Shown here: positions 35,601 to 46,400 of the stretch, piece by piece
Layout of the letters: every line of letters begins with the position of its first letter
Position numbering within the stretch: position 1 is the stretch's first letter
Source: Lumbricus terrestris
Lineage: Eukaryota > Annelida > Clitellata > Crassiclitellata > Lumbricidae
Length of the DNA: 64,000 nt
Assembly: GCA_949752735.1 (NCBI GenBank)
Contig: OX457041.1
Coordinates: 21,312,117 to 21,376,116, forward strand
Direction: 5' to 3'
Translations under genes and position numbers: made by a program
The notes under the pieces: generated by a model
The model's database searches: none
Seen by the model: only the letters and a program-made list of their open reading frames with translations
Told to the model about the DNA's origin: nothing

Positions 35601-38600
35601 AGATTCACATTTCGGTGTGACCTTGCGCACGTTACAGATTTATTTAATAAATAATAATAATATTATCCTGGGTTTCATTCCAAACTGAAGGCTCTCATGG
35701 GTAATGTAAGGTGAAGTACAATAATCACTGATTCATTCTGCAATTCTTTCAACATTGACCCTTGGAATTATTGTGGAAACAAACAAGTCTTAGAAAGGAC
35801 GTGGATTAATACTTTGTTCTGTAATGCTGGAGGCAGATTTTGAGCTTTTCTACTCTGTCTGACACCGGTAAATACATATTTTTTACTCTACCAGTGGTAG
35901 AATGGTTTGAGTCATTAATGGTTATCCACCTCTCCCTTCCATGGTGGTCTGATATTTACTAATTGCTTTTTCTCAATGCACCATAATATTGCACAATTGC
36001 TTTATATCCACCTCCAATTGTAAACCAGCATCTGAACCTGTTTTTTCATCTCTTTTATTGGTCCTATGATAAAATCCGTGCATTACAGTAAAGTACTGTT
36101 GTATTTTTTGCTAAGGTCTGCTTCAATGAGCCGCTAACATTCTTGCAGCGACTCACAGAAGAGCTCGAATATTCCGACTCCTTGGACAAAGCTGCTCGAT
36201 GCGAGTCATCACTCGAGCAGATGACTCACGTCGCTGCATTTGCCATCTCATCGTACGCCTCGACAGCTGTCCGCGTCTCAAAGCCTTTCAATCCGCTGCT
36301 CGGAGAAACCTACGAATGTGACCGACGAGCAGACTATGGCTGGAAAAGTTTCGCCGAGCAGGTGTTGTGGTGTTTCATGAAATAACAGAAAATATTTGTT
36401 AATAATATCAGTAAAAATAGTGATTAATATTGGAGTAGTGATAGTTATTTTAATATTAGTAATAGCAGCAGTTATTTTCTTTTCATTTGTGTCATTTCTT
36501 TGTGAAGCCAACACGTTCTTCTCTGATTAGTAAATTGAGAGATATGCGTGTTTTTAGCCAACACAAAATTCATGTTTTTGTTCTATTGAATATAAAATCT
36601 TGTAGATGTTATGGTTTGAAGCTGCCTGGTCCTCTGCTATTTACCAGTAGGAAAGAAGCTATAGTTTACAGGCCGTCTTTACAGAAACCTGTGTGATGTT
36701 CAAACCTATCTTATTGAGGGCATTTTAGCAATTATTGGCATTATTAAAAAAATTGTTTTTATCATTGACAATTACTATTAGATTTATTATTATTATGAGA
36801 CAAATTTGTTTCCTCAGAATGTCAAAAACCTCATATACAGACTAAGCACATTGAGCAGGTCTCTCTCAAGACTTTTCTTTTTGACCGGGTCTGGGTTGGG
36901 AGCACCTCTGAGTAGTGATCTTGAAGTGGTGCTATATAAATTTATGTGATTGATTGACCAGTTTTCAACAGAATATAAGGCCATTATTAAATCATGAAAC
37001 GTTCTTATTATTGTCATACGTGCATCTGGTTATGGTGGCAAAAACTGCAATTGGCACTCTGCATCTCAAAGTGGTGAACATTGTGCCGTTCAGGTACTCT
37101 AGTTTTCATGGTTCATTATTCTCAAGTCGAGAGAGTAATATCTGAAACGTTTCTCTGAATTGGCATTATGTAAATGTACATCAACAGTTTTTGCTTTGAC
37201 TTGCAAAGCTCATGATGACAGTTTGAGAATTATCTTTTGTCAACTGAAGTGCTACTGTGTTTGTAATGGAACATTTTTACAAGTGCCACTCAATGATTCA
37301 GAGGTGCTTCGAACAGAAGTCAGTGACACTATCACTCACAAATGAATGAATGGAATTTGTAGGTCAGCCATCATCCGCCTACTGTGGCTATGCATGCAGA
37401 AGGCAAAGAGTGGACAGTTTGGCAGGAATTTACTATGGTCAGCAAATTCAAAGGTCATTACCTGCAGGTCAATCCAGTAGGTGCGTTCAACTTAAAACAG
37501 ACAGGCTAACAACTAATTCCTCTTACATATTTCTTGACTTAATTGCTTATCACTAGTTTGTTTTGTTATAATGCTTCTGGCTGCTTGAGCCATTGTGCAC
37601 TTGCAAATGTAAATTAATGAGTAATTACTTACTTTCTGAATGAATTATCTTTACTGCAGACCAGCCCATTAAGAATACAGAAATTCTAGGCCACAAATTT
37701 AAAAGCAATTGTTTTAGGATGAACTTGGTGGCACTTTGCAGCATTTTAAGGTTTGTCAGAGCGCAGTAGATATGCATAGACATAATTAATTATTATAAGT
37801 TGAAATTGCTACAGGACAGATATCTGTCTGGCATTTTGATGAATTATTTTTCTGTTTCCAGTCAAATTAGAGAAGCATTGTCTTTGCCTACTTGCTAGGG
37901 CTCTGCCTGCCTAACAATATTCTTTCCTGTATGCCTCTATGCCTTTGTGTTTGTGCGTGTGTTTGTGTGCGCATGCGCATACGTGTGTATGTCCTTGTAT
38001 GCATTCTCCAATACTGTTTCGGCTGTTTTCTTTTTTTTTAAACTAGAACTACTATAAGATCCTCAACAGTTACACCAGATGCTCATTTCCTTTGCTTAGG
38101 TTATTGCCACCTGCTCTTTCCTAAAACTGGCAATCACTACACGTGGCAGAAAGTTGAGACGACCGTTCACAACATAATCGTGGGCCAGGTGTGGCTTGAT
38201 CATCATGGGGAGACGACAGTTATTAATCACCAGACAGGTGACAGATGCCAATTGGTCTTTCACGCTTACAGCTACATCTACAGGGATAACAACAAAAAGG
38301 TATGCTGCACCGCATTGCATCTATATAAATAAAGCTACCAGCAGAAAATGGAATGCCATTGGAAGCAGTGTTTATTAGAACTACATGGTGTACCGATGAA
38401 AAGTAGAACACAACATAAAGTGTCATAATTCGGTCCAAACTTTTAGGATTTGTCTTAAATTTTAAACGCAACAACAGTGGCCATATTACCGTGAACAAGA
38501 AGGACATTTTGAACACCATATATACCTGAATTTCACTTCCTGTCAGCTTTTGCATGTTGGAACGTTCCATTTTTCGGTGCTGCATCTCAAACGCTCATAA

Positions 38601-41600
38601 ATTTGAAAAATTTATGAATATTTCTAATCTGCTTTAGGAGTTAGTGGTAATATGGCGACTGTTGTTGCGTTTAAAATTTCAGACAAATCCGTAAAGTTTT
38701 TACCAAATTATGACACTTTTTGTTGTGTTCTACTTTTCATCGGTACACCGTGTAGATAATGGGTTTCGGAACTGAACAGAATCAATAGAGTGGAAAGCAC
38801 TCCAAGACAGAATTGCAATACATTCAGTTACCATAACAACTGCAAGCATCACAAAACAGAGCCACAATTCATTCATATACCATTCCAGATGGAATTGCAA
38901 TCCATCCATATATCTATAGAACCATAATCGAGTTATATATCATTCTAAAACAGAGCTGCAATCCACTTATATTGCATTGCAAAACAGAACTGCAATCCAT
39001 TCACATATCATTAATAACAGAACGGCAATCCATTCACATGGTATTCCATATGGTACTGCAATCCATTCATACAGCACTCCAAAACAGAACTTCAGTCCAT
39101 TCAGATAACATTCCAAAATGGAATCTATGCAGTTCTAAGAGTTAGTTGAAGAATACAAAGTGCACATAAGGACGCTAAGCAGTGTGTTAGATTCAGATCA
39201 GTCAATAGCAACATCGTACCCGTTTGTCTTTTCTGTTTATCTTTCTAAAGACTTGTTTCTGTCGTGGTTCTTAGGTTACAGGAATTGTTAGCGATGCCAA
39301 TGGTGAAGTTAAGTACTTTCTGCAAGGCAATTGGGACGACAAGATAGAGACCTGTCTTGTTTTAACCAAGTCCGCATCCTCCAGAGGCAAGCTGTCCTTC
39401 ACTACAGATGAACCAGTCCTGATTTGGAAAAATATAGCTGCGCTGTAAGAACTGATTTCTCACAGAAAACTAATCTTTGTAAAGTATGGTAAATTAAAAT
39501 TGGCATACCGAGAGTAAATGGTATTTTGACCGAAGCGGAGAATGGATGACAGCGTTCCGATAACTGTACAACTTTTCCTTAAAGAGTTTTCTGTTTTTGA
39601 ACTACCATGTATGTATGTATGTATGTGCACTTGTTATAGCACCCCTTCAAGCTCTCTACTCAGAGGCGCTCCCAACTACAAAGCAGACACTGCATCGGAG
39701 TTTCATGCCGAAGCGCTGAGCAATTGCAAGTAAAGGACTTGCCCAAGGTCCCTATACTGCGACTTGAGGTGGATTCGAACCTGCAATCCTTCAGCTGCAA
39801 GGTCACGAACATACCCACTACACCACCGCGCCCCATGCAATCATTCATTCATTCATTGTATGAATTTATAAAGCACCCCTTCCAAAACTACTCAGAGGCG
39901 CTCCCAGCCCAGCCACGGTGCATTCCATGCATGCCCTCACCAATCAGCCTAAAACTGGTGTACACATGTACCGATGTCTGCCAATTTGAAAATAATTTTT
40001 TCATACTTTGAACTATATGCGGGAGACACTGAAACTTGACTTTTAAGCACGTTGGTTAACAAGTTGGTACGCCTTCATGGCTTCCAATTGCCTCGGATTA
40101 GATTAGGCTACATGAATGAATTTATTGTGGGAGATTCTTCATCACCACGTGATGACACGTCTTATTGGGCTCCACACCATGCTAGGTGACTTGGATCCCT
40201 TGTACAAACTGCTAGTACAGGAAGCAATTGTCCAAAATGTATTTACAACTGACTTTCTCTTGTGCACGTGATGACATGTTGCCCAGTCTATGATGTTGAA
40301 GCACATCGAGCTCTTCGCTCTGCTATGAAGGGCTAACTCCTAGTTCCACGGACTGGTTTAGCTACCAGGCAACGCCGAGCCTTCTCGGTTGTAGGGTCGT
40401 CCGTCTGGTATGACCTCCCTTCAGAACTGTGTTTCTTACATCTGACTTCAATCAAACTTTTTTCCATAAATCTCTCAGGGTTTTTTCTTTTGCTTTCTTT
40501 TGGGCTGGGAGCACTGCTGAGGTTGCTTGAAAGTGTGCTATATAAGTCCATAGAATGAATGAATGAATGAACGAATTAATGAATGAATGAACGAACGAAT
40601 GAATGAATGAATGAATGTTATCGAATGTAGCTGTACATAATAGTCTGTGATGCAATGTCTTTCAGTCTGGATGCAAGTTACAAGTTCACTCAGCTTGCGA
40701 TCCAACTGAATGAACCGGAACCGAACGTGGCTCCGACGGACAGTCGATTGCGGCCGGACCTGCGACTGATGGAGGAGGGTGCAATGGACGAAGCGGATAA
40801 GGTGAAAGTGCTGCTGGAGGAGAAGCAGAGGTCATTTAGGAGGCGGAGACAGTCGATGGCAGTCGCCCAAGGACTTGAACCGGAACGTCAGTTGATCACA
40901 CAGATTCATTTATTAACTCTGACAGGTTTAATACCATGTGACATGATAACTGAATGGATGGATTAATCGATTGCTCACTTTGCTATCCAGAGTGTAAAAA
41001 TGTAAATGAAGATGTCAGTAGCGACATAGTATCCAACTATCCATTTGTCTTTTCTGTTTCTAAAGGCTTGTCTCTGTTGTGCTTCTTAGGTCACTGCTCA
41101 CTTTGCTATGCAGAGTGTAGAAATGTAAATGAAGATAGCAACATAGTTTCCGTTTGTCTTTTCTGTTTACATTTTTGAAGGCTTGTCTCTGTTGTGCTTC
41201 TTAGGTTACAGAAATTGTTATATAGAGCAACCATTTTTTCGTTTTTCAATGGATTGATCAGGCGAGATCCCTCACGAAGTGCTGCTGCCATGTGAATGGA
41301 GTGTCACACCGTTAAAATCCCTTTGTGTGCAAATTTTCTTGTTAGCCAGAGATTGGGAGGCTGAGAATCATGCACTCAGAAACACATGGCCCATGTGTTT
41401 CTGTGTGCACATGGGACATAATATTATGCTTTTAAACCAGTGCTAAAAGTGTGGACAAATAAGTGCCTGGACGCCCCAAAAGAAGTGCTTGGACGCCCCT
41501 TACCTTTCCAGTCAGTGCTGGCCAATAAGTGGCAGGACGGTGTTCAGATTTTAAAATAAGTGCATGGACGCCGTCCATGACCGTCCAGGCACACTTTAAG

Positions 41601-42313
41601 CCCTGTTTTAAACCAATGTAGCTCATTGGACCTATGTGTTGGTTTGAACCTTCCCTGAAGCAGTTTCTCCTTTGAGCAAGACCTTCATGACACACATTAA
41701 TGAGCATCATCAAATGATGCTTTGTTATTGAATAGTGCTAATTAGAACTGAGTAGTAATAAAAATTATAGTACAGTACATACCAGTAAGATTTTTATATT
41801 CGAATTTGAGATTAAGGTTCAAGGTGAAGGCACACCTATGAAAATGATGGTGATTTGCTGTCTTAAAACTTGTTACTATGATGAGTACAGTGATTGGCGA
41901 CAGTGACAATAACGGAGATACTAGTAGCTTGCCAACACTTTAGTGCTGTTGCCTGGCTATTGCCTGTTTTTAATAGAATTTTTGTTCCGCCAGAACTCCA
42001 TAAATTATTTCTAATTAATCATGATTGATTTCTCAGTACCCGTGCAAATTTCCTTTGCTCTATTGCACATTAATTAGCATCAATAAAGATATTTTTGTTC
42101 ATTGCTTACAGTTTGCTTTTTGATTGTACAATCTATTTAAAATACTTTACATTTTTTGGTATTTTAGAAGCAGAAGTCGCTCTGTATGAACCGAAGTGGT
42201 TCAAAAAGGAACAGGACCCGCAGACCGGATTCGCGATGTACAGGTTCACGCATGAATACTGGAACTGCAAGAAGAGGCACGACTGGTCACGGTGTCAGAG
42301 TATTTTCCTGTGA
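26651..42313 (+). CDS. OSBP: Oxysterol-binding protein (OSBP/ORP class I), complete
   Basis: Lipid-transfer protein exchanging sterol for PI4P at ER-Golgi contacts. Thirteen exons give 768 aa (human about 800): 26651-26772, 27437-27642, 28652-28866, 29801-29975, 31238-31364, 32674-32809, 34352-34576, 36116-36361, 37363-37480, 38100-38299, 39275-39444, 40666-40886, 42168-42313; the total is divisible by 3 and every junction keeps phase. The N-terminal PH domain (residues about 10-105) shows [19 protein letters not shown] and ends near [11 protein letters not shown]. Coiled coil follows (exons 3-4), then [12 protein letters not shown], a FFAT-like VAP-binding motif. The oxysterol-binding domain has the [22 protein letters not shown] signature split over exons 8/9, and [10 protein letters not shown]. 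The C-terminus ends SRCQSIFL. The exon 4 acceptor could instead be 29813. The start is the first ATG before the PH domain. I cannot tell whether it is closer to OSBP or OSBP2 of vertebrates. Confidence 0.95.
27170..27216 (-). repeat. SINE 3'-end scrap
   Basis: The plus strand GTATGCGCACTTGTTATAGCGCCCCTTC is the reverse of the SINE 3' end, after a GTTT-type tail. In OSBP intron 1. Confidence 0.5.
27840..28345. mobile_element. Inverted-repeat element of GACAATTC modules
   Basis: The left end has four to five GGACAATTC-type modules (27843-27915). The right end has inverted CCAAATTGTC and GAATTGTCTGG modules (28308-28345). The middle is a degenerate series of about 60-bp units around TCAATCCAACTTCTATTT and GCAACAAT. 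Target-site duplication not identified. In OSBP intron 2. Confidence 0.55.
29021..29215 (+). repeat. tRNA-derived SINE, partial A-box region
   Basis: Contains GAAGGTTCGAATCCACCTCA (B box), GGGACCTTGGGCAAGTCCTT, GCAATTGCTCAGTGC and GAGCGCCTCTGAGTAGCG. The 5' A-box region is deleted. OSBP intron 3. Confidence 0.75.
29375..29455 (+). repeat. LINE 3' cassette with GAAT tail
   Basis: AGTCAGGAGCGCCTCTGAGT, AAGAAGTGCTATTTAGAT and GAATGAATGAAT. OSBP intron 3. Confidence 0.65.
30351..30461. repeat. Imperfect hairpin of CATCAAAG modules
   Basis: GGACTGTTCATCAAAGAACG then ATTCATCAAGAG faces CTCTTGATGAATCATCCTTT and GATGAAAAGTCC with a short loop. Upstream bases repeat ATTCATCAAAGGACTG. Not assigned to a family. 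OSBP intron 4. Confidence 0.6.
30912..31176. mobile_element. hAT-like MITE with CCAGTGGCGTAGCCAGG ends
   Basis: 265 bp; ends CCAGTGGCGTAGCCAGG / CTGACTACGCCACTGG. Flanked by TTGTGTAA at 30904-30911 and 31177-31184, within a 10-bp direct repeat GTTGTGTAAC. The interior is AT-rich with no open frame. OSBP intron 4. Confidence 0.85.
33120..33324. mobile_element. hAT-like MITE, family A copy 2
   Basis: 205 bp; ends CAGTGCTTAAGTGTGG / CCCACTTTAAGCCCTG with the perfect 8-bp duplication ACTGTCAG (33112-33119, 33325-33332). The interior carries three GTGCCTGGACGCCCCTTACC-like units against two in copy 3. OSBP intron 6. Confidence 0.92.
34715..34905. mobile_element. hAT-like MITE related to family A
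   Basis: 191 bp; ends CAGTGGTTAAAGTGG / CCCACTTTAAACCCTG; flanks TCCGTAAG (34707-34714) and TCCGTTAG (34906-34913) match at 7 of 8. The interior repeats GAGCGGTGGGAACGCCG. Similar TIRs but a different interior from family A. OSBP intron 7. Confidence 0.8.
35190..35275 (-). repeat. LINE 3' cassette, minus strand
   Basis: The plus strand TTCATTCTATGGATTCATAT, AGCATCCCTTCAA and TCAGGGTGCTCCCAAC is the reverse of the GAAT-tailed cassette. OSBP intron 7. Confidence 0.5.
35600..35662 (+). repeat. LINE 3'-end fragment, CACATTTCGGTGT family
   Basis: AGATTCACATTTCGGTGTGA, CCTTGCGCACGTTACAGA and an AATAAT tail. Same family as 1175-1250. Confidence 0.6.
36835..36957 (+). repeat. LINE 3' cassette with GATTG tail
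   Basis: GGGTTGGGAGCACCTCTGAG, AAGTGGTGCTATATAAATTT and GATTGATTGA. OSBP intron 8. Confidence 0.65.
38384..38752. mobile_element. Palindromic Tc1/mariner-like MITE
   Basis: 369 bp, flanked by TA at 38382-38383 and 38753-38754. Inverted arms of about 110 bp start CATGGTGTACCGATGAAAAG and end CTTTTCATCGGTACACCGTG. They include complementary GTAGAACACAACA / TGTTGTGTTCTAC blocks and run to GGCCATATTACC / GGTAATATGGCG. Only about 140 bp is unpaired in the centre. No transposase. OSBP intron 10. Confidence 0.85.
39608..39834 (-). repeat. tRNA-derived SINE, minus strand
   Basis: Minus strand: GGGGCGCGGTGGTGTAGTGG, GCAGGTTCGAATCCACCTCA (B box), GGGACCTTGGGCAAGTCCTT, GGAGCGCCTCTGAGTAG and GTGCTATAACAAGTGC with a CATACATACATAC tail. 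OSBP intron 11. Confidence 0.85.
39838..39945 (-). repeat. LINE 3' cassette, minus strand
   Basis: Plus strand ATTCATTCATTCATTGTATG, AAAGCACCCCTTCC and CTCAGAGGCGCTCCCAGCCC. Directly adjoins the SINE to its left. Confidence 0.65.
40330..40622 (+). repeat. LINE 3' end with long GAAT tail
   Basis: CGAGCCTTCTCGGTTGTAGG encodes the AFSVVG polymerase-end signature (then a frame break), followed by GGCTGGGAGCACTGCTGAGG, GTGTGCTATATAAG and a GAATGAATGAACGAAT tail of about 65 bp. It ends about 45 bp before OSBP exon 12. Confidence 0.7.
41438..41605. mobile_element. hAT-like MITE, family A copy 3
   Basis: 168 bp; ends CAGTGCTAAAAGTGTGG / CACACTTTAAGCCCTG with the perfect 8-bp duplication TTTTAAAC (41430-41437, 41606-41613). 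The interior is inverted relative to 19327-19504 and collinear with 33120-33324. OSBP intron 12. Confidence 0.92.
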
Positions 42314-43424
42314 AACATTAAAAGATCTCTTGCTTCTCTGTCATTTATTAAGCTCAACGACACTGCTACGTTTGATAAGCTGAGGCAGAAACACTAGAAA
42401 GGCACTGTATTAGTTGTATTGCATTATACTGATAAACAGACTACTTTCTAATGAGAGTTGCTTGCCTTTTAACATGTTTACGGCACTAAAGGACACTTCT
42501 AATTTCTTGAACAGAGCCGTCTAAAGAAATGTAACTCATTCAAGGTTGTGCTAACCTTTGAGAGACAGTATATGGCTTCAGAGTACAGAAATTTGGAAAG
42601 AGAAGCAAAAATCACGTTTATTAAAATATTTAAGTTCGAAATGCATCGGTTTCTCAAATAGCAGTAGTTTGCAGTTTCCTAGTGATTAAATTTATGTTTA
42701 ATTATTTTTTGGTCTCGGGCATTGAACAAGACAAAAACAATAATTATTTGGGTTTTTTGTTCAATCTCCAAGATCGATCAGGAAGAAAATAATAACAATA
42801 ATAATAATTTTTTAAATGTTGCAATGTTCCTATAACTTTAGTTGTTGAAGAAAACTATTGCAGCATATTATATACTGGCAATCTGGATCACGAGACTTTG
42901 TGTTATGTGGCACTTCCCTTCTTCTTTGATGGAAGGGGCAGAGATAAGATATGAATATTAGAAACGTCTTGTTGCAACAGTGCATGTATGTACGTGTGAC
43001 AATCAGCAAGAGGATGCGGAAGGTAGATGTGAACAAGGGCCATCGTTAGGTTAATTTTTTGGCATAATTTACTTTATGGTGCATTGAAAGAATTTTTGCT
43101 TATATAGACTGTACTTTACATTTCCCCAAAAACTTATTGAATCTGATTTAATGAGCCTATTATTTTACTATTAAACCTTTAGAAAGACCCTTACAGCTTC
43201 TATGCATTGTTATTTTAAATATTCCAATAATAAACGTATGCGATTCACATAGGACAGAATCCTGACAACTTCTATGATAGCGAGCCTCTTCTAATTTTTT
43301 GCAGACTCTTTGGCATTACCGGTATAAGTGTTTTAGTAATAATTATAATATAATGTAGTATAACAATAAGTAGAATTTTAAAAAACTGCATGCAATGGTT
43401 CCTTCATCTGCTGGTTTGTTTGTA
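42314..43424. other. OSBP 3' UTR and convergent intergenic sequence
   Basis: AT-rich, no recognised gene. It separates two convergent genes by about 1.1 kb between stop codons, so their 3' UTRs may approach or overlap. Confidence 0.6.
43229..43234 (+). promoter_or_regulatory. OSBP: Candidate OSBP poly(A) signal
   Basis: AATAAA on the plus strand about 0.9 kb after the OSBP stop and about 190 bp before the stop of the convergent gene. Only one of several AT-rich candidates. Confidence 0.3.
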
Positions 43425-46400
43425 TCAGTCATTACCTAAAAACTCGTCAAGATCTTTCGTATGACTTATGTAAATGTCTGAGAAGTCGACAATTGCGTCA
43501 AAGTTTGTTGGCTGAAGGCAGACATTGTTGTCGCTGACGAACGATTCCGTCATGATGCTCGACGAATTCGGAGCTTCGTCCGTTGCTAAGCTATCTGATC
43601 TAATGAGCCTCAGCTGCAGAATCTGAAAATGCAAACAAAACACATGCAATATATTATATTAATTTTTTTTTTCTTTTTAAGTTTTTTTTCTTTTTTCATA
43701 ATTGCTTGTGACTCAGCAGCGTTGAGCTTTTCAGTTTTAATTTATTTTGTTGTGTTTTCTCTTCCGTTTTTTCTAGCATAAGTTGCTAAGTTGCTTGATT
43801 GTGCTTTGTCACGTTTGTCATTCACTATGTTGATTTTGCAAAGACTTCGTCATGGCCACCTCACATCGTCAACTCAATACATTAATTGGTGTCCCTAGAC
43901 AGCGGGATTATTTTATCCCTTTAGGGCCTCCCCTTTTTGTAACCAATGAGCAAGATGTGTAGACCTGTCATGTATACTTTGGTTGCAAAATAAAAATATT
44001 TGATTGATTGATTGATTGATATACCGTACAAACATTTAACATGCAAGTTATTCATTCATTCATTCCAGAACTTATATAGCGCTTCTTCAGGGGGCTACTC
44101 AGATGCACTCCCGGCAAAAACAGCAGTTTTGAGTTTAGTAAAAGATGCATTAGTAAGAGCCGCAGGAAGCATGCACGTAGCTCCTTTGGGAGCCCATTCC
44201 AGATACAAAGCTATGTGTGATAATCAACCGAGTCTCTGATATTTCTCAGAGCCACATAGCTGTAAGTAGTAATTGGTAATTAAAGATATAAAATATATGT
44301 GGCGATCCACACCAAAATTGGTATTAAGTCAGAAATTATACATCGGAGATATTTAGGGAAATAGTATGTTTGTGTTTTTTTGGTTTTTGTACAGAATTTA
44401 ATTTAAAATAGGTTTTAAAAAATCATTTCTTTTATTTGGTTAAAAAAAGAACAAGTTTTAAAGCTATTTTAATACTCTTCATATGCCATATTATTTTTTT
44501 TGTTAATTAATTAATTTAACTGGATCACTTTCTGCCTTATATCTTGGATTAGATAAAGCTAGAGCAACAATTTTTGTGTAATTTTGAAGCCTGAGACAAG
44601 ATCCTTGGAAATGATGTATCGAACTCAATACGTTGCAGAATCATCTTTATACCGGTTTTGGTGTACCACATAATGTGATGATGATTGAAATGTTAATGTC
44701 GCACAATTCATTCATGCAGCATCTTAGTCATAATCCCTTTCCTGTGAAAGAATCACAGCATCATACATCTCAATTATTTGAGCAAGGCCTGAAAGTTGTC
44801 AACAAATTTTCAATACTGTGCTATAAACCCTTTGTGTTAGTTGCTGTTTGATATAAACTACTCTTAAAAGTTATCTGCTCATAGGTTAGAATGGCTAAGA
44901 AGTGACTAGACAAACCGTTTTTGTTCAGATGTGTTTGCATAATTACTACATATGGGCACAGTAGCTTCTGCCATTAGCTACGTTGGCAGTGTCTCCTCAT
45001 CACCAGATGATGTAAGCAGGTGCTGCTATTGCTATGTTTGCATGTGCATTGTGCTGTTACCAGACACTACTATTTACAGTAATGCAACGTTAATCCAGCA
45101 ATTTTTCAACGACCGACAACAAAGATTCATAATTATTTGAGTGATGATATCTAAATTGTGAATAATGGAATGTTCTGCAGAAAATCGTCAACCTCGTCTT
45201 GCAGTTCTAGAATTCTGTTTTCCATTTCTTTGATGTCCTGGTCTTTGTTGTGAAGTTGTGCAGAAGTCAGAAGCTCTTGATTCTGTTCAAATCAACATTT
45301 GAACACATTAAAGAGCTGTAAAAGCCATCCTCACAGGTGCAGCCATACTGCATTTCAATCTGTGTTTCATTGTATTAATTTAATCTAATAATTGCCTAGA
45401 CACATCTAGTCACTTTCCACATATAAGAATATCTTAGCAGTGTTATATTTTTTGTTTTATGCTAGTTGGATTATTATTTATATATTACTTAAATATTTTT
45501 TACACAAAAGGGTATAGATATATATTGAAAACAAGGGAGGACGCATCACTGGGATAGCTAATCTTTTAAATGTCTGGCTCCTCAAATATATCCCAGAAAG
45601 CAATTGGGTTGAAATGTTGTGGCAATGCATTGGAATTTAGGAACACAGTCTCTCTTGGATCCGCATAAACCCTGATCAGATGTGACCCAGGTTGGCATTA
45701 ACTTCAATCCCTGTTGGTGATGACCGTGTGTTTCAAAGCAAGACATGTGGAGTAAACTGGTAAGAGGCTGACAAGCCTTCATACGTGGCAAACTTCTTCT
45801 TGGCAGTCACAGCACCTGCTGAACCAAGAGGTTCGAGATAAGTAAGGATAACAGCCATGGTGTTCACAACAGTCACATGCCAGGAGAGAGCGGGCCCTGT
45901 TGTCAGGAATATGAGCAGAGTTGTCCCATCTGGGTGCTTTCCACCAGACATCAGGAGTCAAACCAATCTTTTTTTAATAGGACACATTGAGCTCTAGCAA
46001 GGGCTCAGGCTTGTTAGATTATGTGCTTTAAGGCACCTAATATTATAATAGCAGTCTATTATCCATTGGCGGTCCTACCATGCAAAGATGGCAGGCCACA
46101 CGATGGAACCCAGTAGCGAAGTGCAAGGGTAGTAGCACAAACTTCCAGCCTAAGATGCAAACCCAGGGCTATTTATAGCATATGCTTATTATTAGTTTTT
46201 TACCCAAGGTGCGGCAGTTCTCATCCCTCAGGAAGAAAAAATTGTCCGCAGACTGTTATTTGCTGGGTTCTGGAACTGCTATGCATCGTCCAATGCTGGC
46301 AAGTTATTATTATTATTATTACTATTGTTATTATTATTATTACTATTATTATTACTGTTGTTATTATTATTACTATTATTATTATTATTATTACTATTAG

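Noticed and set aside
38831..38844. GTTACCATAACAAC as an RFX X-box
   Set aside because: It departs from the second half-site consensus and lies in an OSBP intron, far from the ciliary gene.
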